A stretch of 64,000 bases of DNA from Trematomus loennbergii (taxonomy: Eukaryota > Chordata > Actinopteri > Perciformes > Nototheniidae). Location of the stretch: NCBI GenBank assembly GCA_012861695.1, contig JAAOOA010000006.1, positions 33,561,554 through 33,625,553 of the forward strand, in the 5' to 3' direction. Positions 1 to 16,624 of this stretch are shown piece by piece. The first letter of the stretch is position 1. The number at the start of each line of letters is the position of its first letter. Both the position numbers and the translations under genes were made by a program. The notes beneath the pieces were generated by a model, which was not told the DNA's origin, did not search any database, and worked only from the letters and a program-made list of their open reading frames with translations.

Positions 1-405
1 CTCAGTTGTCTTTGACCTTGTAGAATATATTACTGATGTCTACATCGCTGAGAGCAGATAATGCGGCAGGCAGCTGCTTTTCTTAAAGACAAAACTGCCC
101 TTTTTAAAGAGGCGCCAGACACACAAGCTAACAGGTTGGGGGCAGAAATCACCCTCCTCCTCCTCCTCCTCCTCAACGCCACCCTCCCTCACCCAATCCC
201 CCCTACTTCACCACACACACACACACACTTGTGCTCCCCCCTCCTCCCTGCAGGCAGCCAGCGGGGAAGGGGTTAAGGCAGAATGCATTAACAAAAAAAA
301 TTATAGCGTAAACAGTTCATAAAATCTCACAGCCCCTGATGTCGGGGCTAGATCATTAAATTTCTGCAACAATTAGACCTTTTCTCACGGCGGCAAATTG
401 GAGCC

Positions 406-419
406 GTTGCCATGGCAAA
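406..419. promoter_or_regulatory. RFX X-box-like palindrome
   Basis: GTTGCCATGGCAAA matches 13 of 14 bases of the palindromic RFX-family X-box GTTGCCATGGCAAC. RFX factors bind such sites in enhancers and ciliary-gene promoters. No start site or gene is visible nearby, so function is inferred from the motif alone. The same palindrome recurs in the tandem repeat at 24.4-24.8 kb. Confidence 0.4.
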
Positions 420-807
420 TCCGAGCCCTTAAGTCATATATCTTTGATTGCGGAAAGGTCAGGCGCAGACAGCCTAATAACTCAGGGAGCTGTTTGACAG
501 ATTTCATCCAAGCATGATCACATAACAGAGCCAAACTATGTCGGCAGTTGTTAAAAGCAAGGGAGGGGTCAGCGGGAAGGTTGGGGTTATGGAATGCTTC
601 TGCTCGGCTGGGCCCAGCCTGATACTGTTCATGACTGACTTTAAATCCACTGGAATAAAAAAGAAAAGGGAAAAAAAGCTGATTTCTTTAACTGTGGATC
701 AGTGGGGGTTGTTTTTTTTCACTTGACCAAACCCGGATTAGGCTGTAAAGGGGGTGATGTTAGGGATGGGTGATTTAATGCCTGCATGATGTTAGAGATT
801 TCTCCTA

Positions 808-858
808 AAAACAGAATAGAATACAGTAGAATAGAGTAGAATAGAGTAGAATAGAATT
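808..858. repeat. Short AGAATAGAGT-type tandem repeat
   Basis: About five imperfect copies of a 10-bp unit resembling AGAATAGAGT, seen directly. No function is suggested. Confidence 0.75.
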
Positions 859-1349
859 AGGCAGAGCCTTCCTAGAGAAAACAGGAAGCCGTGATGAGCG
901 TGGAGTGACTGACAGTGTTTTGAGACACCAATGATGAACCATGATTTATTTCCTGTTCAAACACATATGTTGAGGGAATTGAGATGGATGTGAGCCCCCG
1001 GTACGGTGAGGGATCGAGCGGCGGGCTGCAGTAGAAATCCCTGTCATCGACTCGTTTAACGACCCTGACACACAGAACTTTGAATAACAATCAGCTTCTC
1101 CTGACTCCGTTAAGACTACATGCCTGATACTGCTGGGTTGTTTAGACCTACCACCCCCCCCCCCCTTCTCTCTCTCTCTGCCTCCCCTCCTCTATCCTTC
1201 TGTCTCTGTAGGCAGTGCTGGCATTTCAGCTGTCTATCCCAAAAGGCCCCAGCTGAACAGAACAAGTGCATATACCACCCCTGCTGGAGGACTGGGATAG
1301 TGGTTCATTTGATCTGATGGTATGTTGTTAACCTCTTGTTCTGTGCTGA

Positions 1350-1892
1350 GGTTGGGAGAGTAACTTAAAAAAGGTTTTCCAGTAGAATTACTAGTTATCT
1401 GTAAAAAAGAAAAAAAGGTTATTAGTAACCTAATCTGAGCATCAAAATATAAAAGTTACCTGATTACTTTCCGTCATTTTTGGATTACCTTAATATCAAA
1501 TTAATTACAAATAGTGGCTGAGTGAAGAGATAACAAAATATGAGTCAGTGTTCAATACTTGTTGAATGTTATGCGTATGCAACACTTCATTTTGATGCAT
1601 TGGTGCGAAATGTTGGGACATTTATTTTACATTATTATTAGCCTTGTAAACGGTCGCAAATTCATCACATTACCAATTTGACCCCAATGTCCTCCCATAA
1701 TTCCAGCGAAGATTTTGACCTGTGTTATCTCATGGCAAATACAGAAAACACGATGACTGGGGAGATATCGCCGGTGTGTTAAACGGAACATTTATTTTAA
1801 TAAGATTCCATATAACACATTAAGGGGTTTTGAGGGTTACTTTAAAAATGAATTCTGTTATAATTACTAGTTACCTTTAAAAAAAAATGGGA
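1350..1892. mobile_element. Short DNA-transposon-like repeat with inverted ends
   Basis: The left end contains AATTACTAGTTATCTGTAAA and the right end reads, in opposite sense, as a related AAAGGTAACTAGTAATTATA. Inverted ends with ACTAGTTA cores and no coding capacity fit a non-autonomous DNA transposon. The interior (about 1513-1745) recurs in direct orientation at 15394-15660, supporting interspersed-repeat status. Exact termini and target duplication are not resolved, so the superfamily is not assigned. Confidence 0.5.
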
Positions 1893-4991
<3,099 letters not shown>

Positions 4992-5014
4992 CAGACACAC
5001 CAACAACAGACACA

Positions 5015-5023
5015 CAGACAGAC

Positions 5024-5084
<61 letters not shown>
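5015..5084. repeat. (GACA)n microsatellite
   Basis: About 17 GACA tetranucleotides, with one GAGA interruption near the start, directly following the CA tract. The GACA tract probably arose by CA-to-GACA conversion, giving a compound microsatellite. Confidence 0.95.
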
Positions 5085-5711
5085 ACACTCATTTGTGAGT
5101 ACATAGTGCTTAGTACAAGGCCAGGAATTCTTTCCCATTGACTCAGAACAATGTGAAAAGTTATCTTCCAGTTCATGTTGTCATCGGCTCAGATGTCCAG
5201 CAAACAACACAACCATCTCTTGCAAGCGGTCTCGGACCGGTTGTTTTTTCCGCATTAGAGTACGATTACAGCATTCACAAATGCCCTGATAGTTGGCATG
5301 TGAAAGCATCATTAAAGGAATCATAAGTAGATTAAACTCAAACAATGTATAATATTGTAATAATATGGTAATGTATAATAACAATGTTTAATATTTGAGA
5401 CAGCCAGGGTTCTGATAAGAGTTGCATGATAAATAAGTCATGCACTACAATGAGGTCAATTGGACTGGAGTTCCTGCTGTAACACTTGTGCTGTTGAACA
5501 TAAACCAAAGTAACCATACAGTAAGTACTAAATGATTAAGGACACGTGGACAGGGACACCTCTTGCAATAGGCAATGGGCTGGAGTGGATTAGTGAGGGG
5601 GGGGTCAATTAATTAATAGAATAATTTTATAGAGAGCACATATCGCTCCTACTTGCTCCAAAACAGCAGGAATCCATGAGAAGCAGCTTATCACATACCC
5701 TTCACCAGGGA

Positions 5712-5714
<3 letters not shown>
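5085..5714. other. Non-coding DNA, nothing recognised
   Basis: Spacer between two microsatellite clusters. No domain-bearing frame, no RNA gene and no repeat structure beyond an eight-base G run near 5598-5605. Confidence 0.5.
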
Positions 5715-5933
<219 letters not shown>

Positions 5934-6474
5934 GTAGTCACACAGAATACGGGGAATGAAATATCTATGAGTGTGTGAGAGAGAAAAAGAGAGTATGATC
6001 ATGTGTGTATGACGAGGGACAGAAACCGTGTGTGTGGGTCTTTATGTATTGCTCCTCCACAGGCAGCCAGGCAACTCTCTTGGATGAATGTTGCCTGAGG
6101 TTCACCGGGCCTCCCGCTGCTCCCCGGCACTCCAGGCGTCAGTGAGCAGGGAGGTAATTCGCTGACACTGTGTCACTTGTGATAATTGGGGAACATCAGT
6201 GCGCTCACTCACCTGTCTCTGCGCAGGTGCTGGGGTGTCATCGCCCACCGGAGAGGAACAGCTCCTCCTCCTCCTCCTCCTCCTCTCTCCTTCTTTTTTT
6301 TACTTCCCGCCACCTAAACAGCTGCTGTTGATGTGATTGAGGGAGGGACAGGAAGGAAAAAGGCTCATTTAAACCTGTGTTTAGTCATTTATTATCTTTA
6401 CTGTCCTCTATGTGTGACCGCTCAGAAGTGCAACACAGCAACAGAGTCTACGAACTAAGCTATATCGTATCTTA
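5934..6474. other. Non-coding DNA, moderately GC-rich
   Basis: Contains a CTC repeat near 6262-6288 and a GC-richer block at 6060-6260. No coding frame or RNA gene seen. Confidence 0.5.
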
Positions 6475-7012
6475 GGAGGAAACATGTGGGGACTGCAAGA
6501 ACTTTGGAGGAACCATGTGGGGACCAATATAATGTATGTGAGGACCTCTACAATTGTGGAAGAACCCTGTTGTGTAGCAAGAACTGTGGAGGAACCACAT
6601 GGGGACCGATAAGAGTTGAGACAAATAACGTTGGGGCTGCGAGAATAGTGGAGGAATCATTTGGGGACCCCAAGACATGTGTAGGAACCAAGACTTGAAG
6701 AAAAAAATGTTGTGGAGACTTCAAGAACTGTGGATAAACTGAATTGGGAACACAAGGATTTTGGAGGAATCACATGGGGACCGAAATAAATGTAGTCAAA
6801 CCAAATTGGGATTACGAGAATTGTGCAGAAACCACATGAGCACCGAAAGATATGTTGACGAACCATGTTGGGACCGTGAGAATTGTGGAGGAACCATGTG
6901 GGGATTGCAAGAACAATAGAGGAACCATGCTGGAATCGCAGGAAATGTGTAGCAACCATGTGGGGACCGCAAGAAGTGTGGAGGAACCTTATGGGGAACT
7001 GTAGAAGAACAA
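6475..7012. repeat. 31-bp minisatellite, degenerate
   Basis: AACCATGTGGGGACCGCAAG-type units recur every 31 bp, seen clearly at 6861, 6892, 6923, 6954 and 6985, and in more decayed form back to 6481. About 17 units fit. Because 31 is not a multiple of three and stops occur, the frames at 6472-7049 are shadows and not a repeat protein. Confidence 0.88.
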
Positions 7013-7904
7013 TAACTGTGATCAGCTTCTTCTGTTTGCTACAGGTCAAAGATTGAAGACAATATTTAACGAGTTTAAGGATGGCTCATGTTCTTCTTTC
7101 AAACCACACTCAGCATCAATGCTATGACATGGCTAAGAGACATTTGTAAACTACACACACTAAAACCAGTCCAGAGTTACATGGTTAATTTCATCATTTA
7201 AGAAAAATACAAAAGTTAGGACAGAAAATAAATGTCAGATTAGGGTAAACATGAAACAAAAGGGGAGGGGGGCCACCCACAGAACGAGGCAAGAAGGAGC
7301 AACAGTCAAACCACTTGGGAGTAATGGTCTGTGAGACTAATATTTCCTCTGTCTCTGCTGAACCCTGAAGGAGAGGGGGTGGGTGGATGAATGGGGAGGG
7401 GGGTTGGTGGTAGTGGTGGGGGTGCTCACTTGTTGTCGTGTGATGTTGGAGGGAAGGAGGGGGGCAGGAGTGGGTCACCTGTAATGGCGGTGCGCTAGAT
7501 TGTGGCCATTCCACACTCATTACACCATTTACAATTACTGCTACCTATCACCCTCCCTTCCCCAAACTCCCCAAGAGGCCAGTCTCAACCATTAGCACCA
7601 CGACTCAAATGAAGTGGATAATTGTGTCTCTCTGTGGCATATCATGGGACAAGAGAGTCAGACAAGAGAGGAGGAGGGAGGAAAGAGAGGGAGTAAATGA
7701 GAGAGAGAAATGTTGAGAGACAAAGAGATGTACAACATTAAAAAAGGGATTTGGGTTGTAATCACAGCCGATTGTTTTGACTCATTTTGTGTTACACTGC
7801 GACTGGAACACAATGAAAATCAATGACATCATTTTGCAGTTTACAGTCAAGGGCACAATGAAAATGCTGGAGTTATGATTAACAATATTTCCAAATATCA
7901 CAAC
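7013..7904. other. Non-coding DNA with purine-rich stretches
   Basis: G-rich and GA-rich runs at 7260-7470 and 7660-7710. The minus-strand frame across 7194-7520 is proline/histidine-rich because of these runs and has no domain. Confidence 0.5.
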
Positions 7905-8420
7905 TTAAAGGTCCCCTATCATACTGTTTTTCATCAATATATTATAGGTCTCAGATTTATACAAAACATGTCTCTGAAGTGTTTGGCTCAAAATACCAAA
8001 CAGATCACCCATTGAAGCATCCCATAATCCCCTCTGTTTCAGCCCTGTTTCAAAAGTGCTGATTCTCTGTCTGTTACTTTAGATGAAAATACGGAGCCCC
8101 TCCCAACGCCCCTGCAAGATATTTGGTTAAAAAAAAAACACTGGTGCTCTAGGAGGAGATTCAGGTGATAAGGGGGGGGGGGGGTTACCTTGGTTGGTGA
8201 TTGGCTAATGGTTACACAAGCCAAAAAATCGTTATGACATCATAAAGTGGCCAAAATCTGATCAGGTCATTTTCAGACAAGTTTTTATATAAATGGATCA
8301 GGACAAAAAGAGAGAGAATCTTTTTTCCTGAAACTTTCAGAATCTATTTACACAGAGGGGACACATGGTTATGTATAAAAGACATGAAAAAGTAGATTTT
8401 GCATAATAGGTCCCCTTTAA
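7905..8420. mobile_element. TTAA-flanked MITE, piggyBac type (diverged copy)
   Basis: Bounded by TTAA at 7905-7908 and 8417-8420. The right end read inward gives AGGGGACCTATTATGC and the left end gives AGGTCCCCTATCATAC, so the ends are related inverted repeats with divergence. The same terminal motif defines the copies at 38.7 and 50.5 kb. The TTAA duplication is the piggyBac-superfamily signature. There is no transposase, so it would depend on a partner in trans. Confidence 0.7.
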
Positions 8421-11400
8421 TGTTCGAGGTGAGAAATAAGGTAAGATTTGTATATTGATTGTCAGAAAGATTACCGTTAATGCATTTGCTTCTTTAGTTT
8501 AATACATGCATTAAAACAATTTCCTTTAGACTTGGTCAGGAAACAAATCTGATAACTTTAAGATGAATTTCATTACAATAAGAGTGCTATGATTCGAACA
8601 AATAGGACTGTCACAATATCAGGTCTCACGAGACAATTATCAAATTCTAATAACGATAATGTAATGTAAGTAATACAAGTAGTGCATTTCCTCTTTTTTG
8701 TCAAAAGAATTCCACTTAAATATGAGTATAGGAAGGTCGAGAGAGACTGTAACCAGAACTATGTATATGAAATAATTAATAAAGGCACTGGATTATTTAC
8801 ACAATATTTAGTGTGTTTTAATAATATGATTAATCCATGTTTGAAATATCACTGTAATTGTCAATATTACTACAACCCTTATTCAAAAGCATCTGTCTTT
8901 GATACAAATCCCATTTGCTCTTACTATAAGTAGAACACTTGTCTGATAGGGATATGCAAAGAACCAAACACACATAAGATATTTACAATTTATCATCTCA
9001 AAGCGTTGCCTTATACTCAATTAAAATGATTAGACACTGCTGCAAAAAAAGGCTACCAGATTTGTTCATATGCTGATATTCATTGCAAAAGCACAATAGA
9101 CGAGAATGCCCAGGATATGATGGGCTGGCAGAGCGTCCCTGAAGGGCCTCAGAGGAACGGTGGGATGCTTGCCATGGACCTGATCTGTGTCTCCGGGGAT
9201 CTCAAGGGGCTTCAGGGTCTAAGTGTTAAGGACTGATGTGGATCACAAGAGCAGCTTCCAGATCCTGGTGGGCTAATGACAGCCTACCACTGTGCATCTT
9301 CATTCAAAATGAAACACTTCTTATATGTTGCACATAGGGTGGGAAACTCATGAATAGGAAAGTGAACAAAAATAGAGATTCATCTCATGGCGTCTCTTGA
9401 ATGCTAAATATAAGATGAAGGCCAAATGCTTTCTGAGCAAACCCAGACAGACTTGTCAAACTTTGTGCCATTACTATCCTTTGTCTTAGCGCAGTTGTCA
9501 TGTACAGCCTGTACCCGTATGAAATATTAATTTTGCATAATAACTTTCAAAGGGGAATAAAGCACAGAGTTAATTATTAATTGCATGTGTATTCAAGGCA
9601 TCTCTCTTTTTTCAGACGCGCCAACAAATTGCGACAGTTGCCACTCTAAGGAAAAAGAATCCCATAATGCCATGCTGAAGCAGAAATGACAATCACTAAA
9701 CACTGATGCAAGTTCCACGAAACATCTAACCTACATTTCACAGGTATCAGTGGGAGATTCACCAGCACTCTGCACTTTCTCGTCTTCTCTCAGCTGAGAA
9801 GACTCATGTCCCACCTGCTCTTCACATTTAGAGCATGTGTTAAACTGATACACATGGAACAGCAGTTATAACTTAGGCACACACATATGAAATGGTCCAA
9901 AGAACATAGCACATGTTTTACTTAAAGCTTAAAGATTAGTTTGTTACTTTGAGGCAAAGGAAAATACTGAAAACACAACATTAGGTGTATTAAAGGTATT
10001 AAATAAAGCAAAAAGTGTGAAGCAATTTTATTTAGTGGAATGATAAAGTATATGAAGCATGTGACTTTTAAGAGGAAATATTGAGCTAATTTTCAGGTTC
10101 ATATTTGTATTTTGTGCTTTTACTATTTTTAGCCTTTGAAGACCATTTATATGCACAAAAAGCCGATATAACACACCACAGGTAAGGGGGAAAAGCATAA
10201 TAGGACCTCTATCAAATCCACTGAAGCTTGCAATTGAAGAGTCAAAAAATAGCATCAGATTAGTCTCCTCATCGTTCAACACAGATATAATATACCATTT
10301 CCTGCATTTCCATAATTCTTTATCATAGGTCCAACTGGTGCAATGTTTGTGTTGTCATCTTTGTATGCCTCTTTTTATGCAATATTTTCCGACTAGACAA
10401 ATGGTTACTGCTAACCTCGATGAACAAAATCTTAAAAATTGCATAACTGCTGTGATTCAATAAGTCAATCACATTTTCTTTGCAGATTTTGTAATTATTC
10501 TTTAAAGTTTGTGAAATAATTTGACAGAAACCTGACTTGTATTCAATCATACTAAAATGTCTATGGCTTTTACTGTAAGTTAGCGAGCAGCTTCCTATTA
10601 GCAACATCCAGTAAACACAGAGCAACATAAGCATTCATTTAAAATTGTGCAACATAACCAATGGAGGTTGACTATCCTTTTACCTCTATTTTGGTCTTCA
10701 CCAGCTCTTGATACAAACCTGGCTCTTTGGCAGTTGTCTTATGTTCATTGCTTACTTATTATGTATGCTGTTTGGGGCTGTGTAAAATGGATATATTGAA
10801 ACCTTTTCAAAGAAACCCAAATATTTAACTGAAAGATGCTAAAAAGTTCGGATGAACTGCAATCAAATTTTCTGTAGGTTTTTCACTTATCATTTGATCT
10901 TTTTCTGATATGAAAATACTAATTACAGTCATTTTAACCCATTAGAACAAATAGCCCATTCGAGATTTTATTGGACCATCCTTTTCTTGTTTTCCCCCTT
11001 ACTGTACAAAAAACAAGGTTTTATGGATTCTAGATATGTTCTACTGTGTGTGTGCAGACAGCAAGGCCAAGGTCAGTTAATTTGAAGTGGCTACGTCATA
11101 AACCCATCAGGCGTCAGTATGGGAGGAAATCAAGCAAGCCGCTCTGATGAGGGGAAATGCTATCTGCTAGACAATGGATATCTCATTTACTGCATTTCTG
11201 TCCCATTTCAACACACTTTGCCCAGAGCCCGTTAATATGCACGTTATCCGACTGCGCTGAGGGGGCGTATGGAGCCAGCGAGAGGGGGGGTCGGAGGTTT
11301 AAAGGGAGTGCGGCTGAGGCGAGACGGACCATTTCAGTGTCAATTTACAGCAATTCCCGCCGTCAAAAATGAGAGGGAAAAAAGTGAGAGTACTTCCCAT

Positions 11401-14400
11401 TTTCTTCGCAGATCTTTTAGTTTAATTCAATTGGACCTTTCAATACCTTATTTATGGCACACAGGAAGCATTCACCCTATTGCATTATTGGGAGTGGGGG
11501 AGAGATAAAGACGCTGATTCTTTAAAGCTCCTCGGCACAAAAGGAGATAAAAGCAGATAAAAAGAGGAGTGTGTTTTTCATTGTGTTCGGTTCTGTGAGG
11601 GAGGAGAGGATTAAGACGCTTTATAATGCTGCCTGTCTGTGTTCAGGAGACAAAACACTAGCTAATACATTTAACTAAACTCAGACCAGGGCTATATTTG
11701 ACTTCGACACATACTTTCCAATTGACGACATCAAAACTTACAGCTAGAACTTCACAGGCCATTCCATCAAAGGATATACGGAACAATCTAAATGTAAAAG
11801 CTCTTGCTCAATTTATCCTTTAATCTTAGAGCATGTAATATTTTGATAATCAGGAGAGGGATCATTTCAGAACGCTGATGAGTGTGAATCCCACAAAAAA
11901 CGCAGATGGGAATCATACAAAAGCAGCGCGCCGCACATGAATAATAGGTCAGATGTGATCGAACAGCTCCATCTACAGCGATGGCGAGCCAGCATATCTC
12001 GTCTTTTCCAGGAAACTCAATCAATAAGCAGTCACTAATGTGTTTGACTGAGTGAGATGCCTGAATCCATATTTAAATCATTGTTGCACACATCATCTCC
12101 CTCAAGTTATATGTGATTAGGCACGACTGCGTTCACATTGGAACATATTTGCTGTTAATTATTGACTTTTTCCTCACAGATGCAAAGTGATTGCTAGTGT
12201 CTTTAACCCCTAGTCTTCCAGGATCGCAACCCCTGAGCTCTCTTTACACAGCGAAGCATGGAGGGAGGTTTGCCAGATAAAACATAATGAAATGACACAT
12301 TCCCTTACTGAGTAGCACCGCCGCGATGGCTCCAGGCGCTACCTTTGTCTCCATCACAGCGATGACGAAGATCGAGCATTGTAACGCAACACCCCTGATT
12401 TCATGCAATGTGGTGGATTATGGATATGAATTGAACGCTCAGCTCTTTTTTTGTGTTCCAATTTCCAAATTAGGATTTTCTGCCTTCATAATGACACAAA
12501 GCATTCTCTTAGTCAAATCAATGGCAGCTATTTATATGAGCGGTAATCCTTCACCCAGCACTGAACTGCCAGAAAAGAGGGATGGCTTTTAAAGTAACGC
12601 TGCAAAACAAAGGAGACACTAAATGAATGCAAATTGGCTTCTCTGTCTTTCTGAATGTCCATCTCGGAGAACACGGTTCAGCCGGCCAAGAAGAGGAAAC
12701 AAAACAGCTGTCTTAAGACAGCTCATTTGGTAAATAACCTATAACGCCATGTTCACTAACGGTTAAGCTTAGAATAAAATGTTCAAATAAGCAGCCCTCC
12801 CCTCCGCTAGCAGCAGCAGCAGCTCATTCCTCTCTGTCTTGCATTTCAACAGAACAGGGCATGAATGCTTGACAAGTGGGCTATCATCCAAGAGATCATT
12901 AAGCACAAGGGTTGAAGTGCCATCTTCAGTGCCATGGCAACAGGGTTGAGAGATGAGATAAAAACAATGCGAGGCAGGAGGCAGGAGGCGGGGCGGGCGC
13001 TCAACGATCGCCACTGATCGATGGATCTCTCTCTTTCTCTCCCTTTAGAGGCCAGGAACAGGAAGGGGAGGCTGGAACAGGAGGACAGTGAGAGAGGGGA
13101 GGGGGGGGGGGAAGGCCAAGCAGCTTTAGGGTTTCATAGGTGCACTAACAGTGGGAACTGTCTCTCTTCAAAGCGCCGATCGTTTTCTTCACAAGGGTCT
13201 AATTGAACATGTCAAACAGTGCATTTGCATGGAATGATTATTTTTTACTTTGTGAGCCAGGGGCTTTCGCATCTGTACCAAAGAACAGCCACTCAGCACT
13301 CACACAGAGTGAAGGATGCCGTGTGAAATCAAGGCACAGAATCATACCAACATGGCCGATTATTTTACTATTTCTAAAAATGGTTAGCAACCTCACAAAT
13401 CTGGGTTCAATCCAAACACATCACCGTACCGTAGCTTTGTGAAAGCATAAGCACTTTTTGGTGAGTATGCATACAGTATCTGTTTCTCTTCCTACATAAC
13501 AGTCATTTGGAGTATGATAGAGGTGAGCCGACAGGAGCAAGTGTATTATCTTTTGCAGCTGTCAGCACTGTTTGCGGTTTTGTGCTGAAGCTCCACGGGG
13601 CTTCCACTAAATGCCATCAGGTTACGACTGTGGTTGTTTGCTTTTTTAATTATAGCGGGAATGCTTTTTGAAGCGTGCGATAAGCACTCCACGACACCCC
13701 CTTACTCTGGGGTTGCATGCACGCACGCTGCAGCTCCACCATGCACCTACACACACACATGCCTAAAACATACACAACCCCGGTTTGGGTAGTTGTCTGT
13801 CTCGCAACATGTGCTAATCAATCTGTTGAGAGCAATCTGTCAGGAAATCTTTAGCTTTAAACAACCCGGTGTGAATAGGGATGAGGCCCTTTCCATGGGG
13901 CAGGGAACTGCAGGGACTTAGCAATAGCTGTCTTTACGCATCCCGGAGTGTCAATAAGGATTAGGAGCGAGCTTTATCTCTTCAAACACACCGACCAGTC
14001 ACTCATTTAAATGGATGAACAATTCAGGTCTGCTCAATAAATAAAAAAAGAATATACTTCCATAAATACATTCAAATCCCAACTCCATTCAAATTCCACC
14101 ACCATATGCTTAATTTAAGATCTAATCTCCCGTTTTCTATTTCCACCAATTCACGGAAGGCAAATCTTTGTACACATAGTTGTTTAAGACCTCAAAGGAT
14201 AAACACAGACTACCTATTGTTGATGGCAATGCACCTTTATCCTCAACTTAAGACCCACAGTTCCTTTGAGAGTGCTGCCGGCAGATGCAGTATGCAAAGC
14301 AGGTGCACTGAGGGAAACATGCCCGACAAAAGAGACATTATTGCATTTCACAACCTCCCAAAAAGACGAGCAGAATATTAAAGGTGACACAACTGTATTT

Positions 14401-15393
14401 ACACATCATTTCAATAGACCTAAAATAACCTCATTTATATCTTGCTCTATCAAATAAAAGGAGGCAATAAAATCTGCCAAGAGAAGAACAAATAAAAGCA
14501 AATTTTGACATTTTGCTTTTTGACGCCTTCCATTTATAGGTCAGAGGAAACACCAGCCGACCTCTCATTGTTTTTAAATGCCATTTGTAAGTCTGGGAAG
14601 CGGGAATTAATTAATGCGTGGGTAGCTGCCACTGTCAAGAGGCGGCACATTAAAATCAATGATTAATAAATTCAAAACACACAACAAACTCAGCTGGGAG
14701 ATGAAAATAGTATTGTGTGCTCCATAGGAAGCAGCCCCAGTGCGGGTCTCCTACTGACGAGGCGGCCACTCAGATGGCTAATGGAAAGTAGCCGGTGCCA
14801 GCTGTGTGCCTGTGAATAAAATCACTTTAATTAAAGGAATTACAATGGAAAAGGAACCGGGGATGTGTGGAGTAGTATCGACAGGAAACGGCCTCTCATG
14901 TGTGACACACACACATATACACATTATGAAATCCCATAAAGACTTAAAAGAACAGAGTGCCTTTGTGCTGGTATTATTAAATAGGCCTAATCCACACATG
15001 CTCTATTGTGCTGTGCGGCTCTAAGATTTACTCCAAATATGTCTAAATTGTAGTGGAAGATACAGATACTTTGGTAATGTCTGGCAGCGTGACACCCACC
15101 GAGGAACAAACGTGGCTTGAGCAAATAACAAATCCCTAAATACGATGAAATAAGGTGTTGTTTGTCTAAGCAGAGACAACAAAATGATTGACTATATCCT
15201 GCTGGTTTGTCTGTGGGGAAATGGTAATAACAATGGTTTTATTTAACCTCTTATTAAGCATGACATAAAATTGGAGGGCTATTTGTAAGTACTTTGTCTT
15301 CCACAGAACCTCTTCCAGAACTACATTTAATTCACGAATGGCTCTTGAACATTAGCTAAAAAGCAAAAACAGTTTGCAATGGAGGGGCTGGTA
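8421..15393. other. Long gene-free stretch, possible regulatory desert
   Basis: About 7 kb without a domain-bearing frame or recognisable repeat. Several blocks (9590-9660, 11080-11300, 12320-12600, 14510-14780) have the balanced composition and homeodomain-like TAATTA or ATTAAT motifs common in vertebrate conserved non-coding elements. That reading is an impression; conservation is not testable here. A G-run at about 13103-13110 and a TATTATTAAATAG stretch near 14971 are otherwise unremarkable. Confidence 0.4.
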
Positions 15394-15660
15394 AGTGGCT
15401 GAGATGTGATGAGATAACAAAATATGAGTCAGTGTTTATATTTTCAATCCACTTTCCTATGTAGAATGATGTAATGTAAGTTATGTGTATGCAACACATT
15501 ATTATTTAGCTTGTTAACACGTTAAGGCACACGATTAATCAAGAAATCTAAACACCACACAAAAATGTAATGGAAAATAATCACATTACGAAGTTTGACC
15601 CCAACCTCCTCCCGTAGTATCAGTGCGGGATTTTAGCTTTGCGATTACTTGGCAAAGGCA
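15394..15660 (+). repeat. Second copy of the 1.5-kb-region interspersed repeat
   Basis: Shares GATAACAAAATATGAGTCAG, a following ATGCAACAC motif, TTTGACCCCAA and a final ACTTGGCAAA-type motif, in the same order and orientation as 1513-1745. Internal indels are extensive. It is the interior of the same family without clear ends. Confidence 0.7.
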
Positions 15661-16624
15661 GCTAGTGTTTACACTCACTTTGTAGCAGATGTTCCCTTAT
15701 GTGGTTGTCTAATATTCAGAAATCATCAAAACTAAGCTGAGTTGTTACAATAAAGTAAAAAAAACTCAGATTTGTTGCCTTGCATTATTTTATTATAACA
15801 TCTAAACCTCTCCCTGTAAACTACAAGTAAATAAAACTTGAGATTAATAATTCATTTATTATAATAATTATTTACCGATCAACACCACACATTTTTATCT
15901 CCCTTTCCCAACATCAGATGACCCTGAACAATACATGATGAATAATTTGAGAATACTAGAAAATCTTGGATTGCCTATTGTTGTTTGTTGAAAGATTACA
16001 GATGTGCCAGATTCTACTTTGAGATGTAATATGTTGCCATTACATAATAAACCAGGAGAAGCTGCACTCTGTCATGATTTGTGACAATCATTGTTTAAAA
16101 AGAAAATCTCATAATTTAGCATGGAGCTTGAATGTCTTAACCAACATGAATTGATGCATAAATGTTGTTTTTTGTTTGTTTTGGTGATGTGTGGTTTGAT
16201 TATATTTATATATGTGATGCTGAGTGCATACATTTATTCAATTCCCACTGTGGGAGATCTCCTGGGACATCAAATATAGGCTGCTTGTGATTTCATGAGG
16301 TCCGAATATTGTGCCGAGATGCTGGTGTGTAGCGTATATATACATAAATATGAATATGCCCGAATAATCCTAAGAGTGATTGACTCATTTAAATGGCCAG
16401 ACATGAATAGAAAACAATGTATTCATTCAATGATAAAAACAACAATATATCATTCATAATGTATGAAAATGCAAAAGTGGACCAACATTTTAATAATCAG
16501 AACTTTGTCACAGGCCATAACAGTGAAGCCTGATCGTTTTAAAGCTAATGTAATTATGCCTTGTTACTCTAATAATACACTATTAATCACAAAAGACTGG
16601 AAATGCATAATAGTTTCAATATCA
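15661..16624. other. AT-rich non-coding DNA, nothing recognised
   Basis: No reading frame with a domain, no RNA gene, and no repeat relation to other parts of the window that I can see. Confidence 0.5.

Larger units (their letters stand above)
1..1340. other. Unique non-coding DNA, no gene seen
   Basis: Short open frames here have no domain and unremarkable composition. A short CTC repeat lies at about 151-176. The 300-520 stretch is less repetitive, rich in TTTGAT, TAAT and ATTAGA-type motifs, and reads like vertebrate conserved non-coding sequence; that is inference only, since conservation cannot be seen in one genome. A C-run with CT-rich DNA follows at 1143-1180. Confidence 0.5.
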
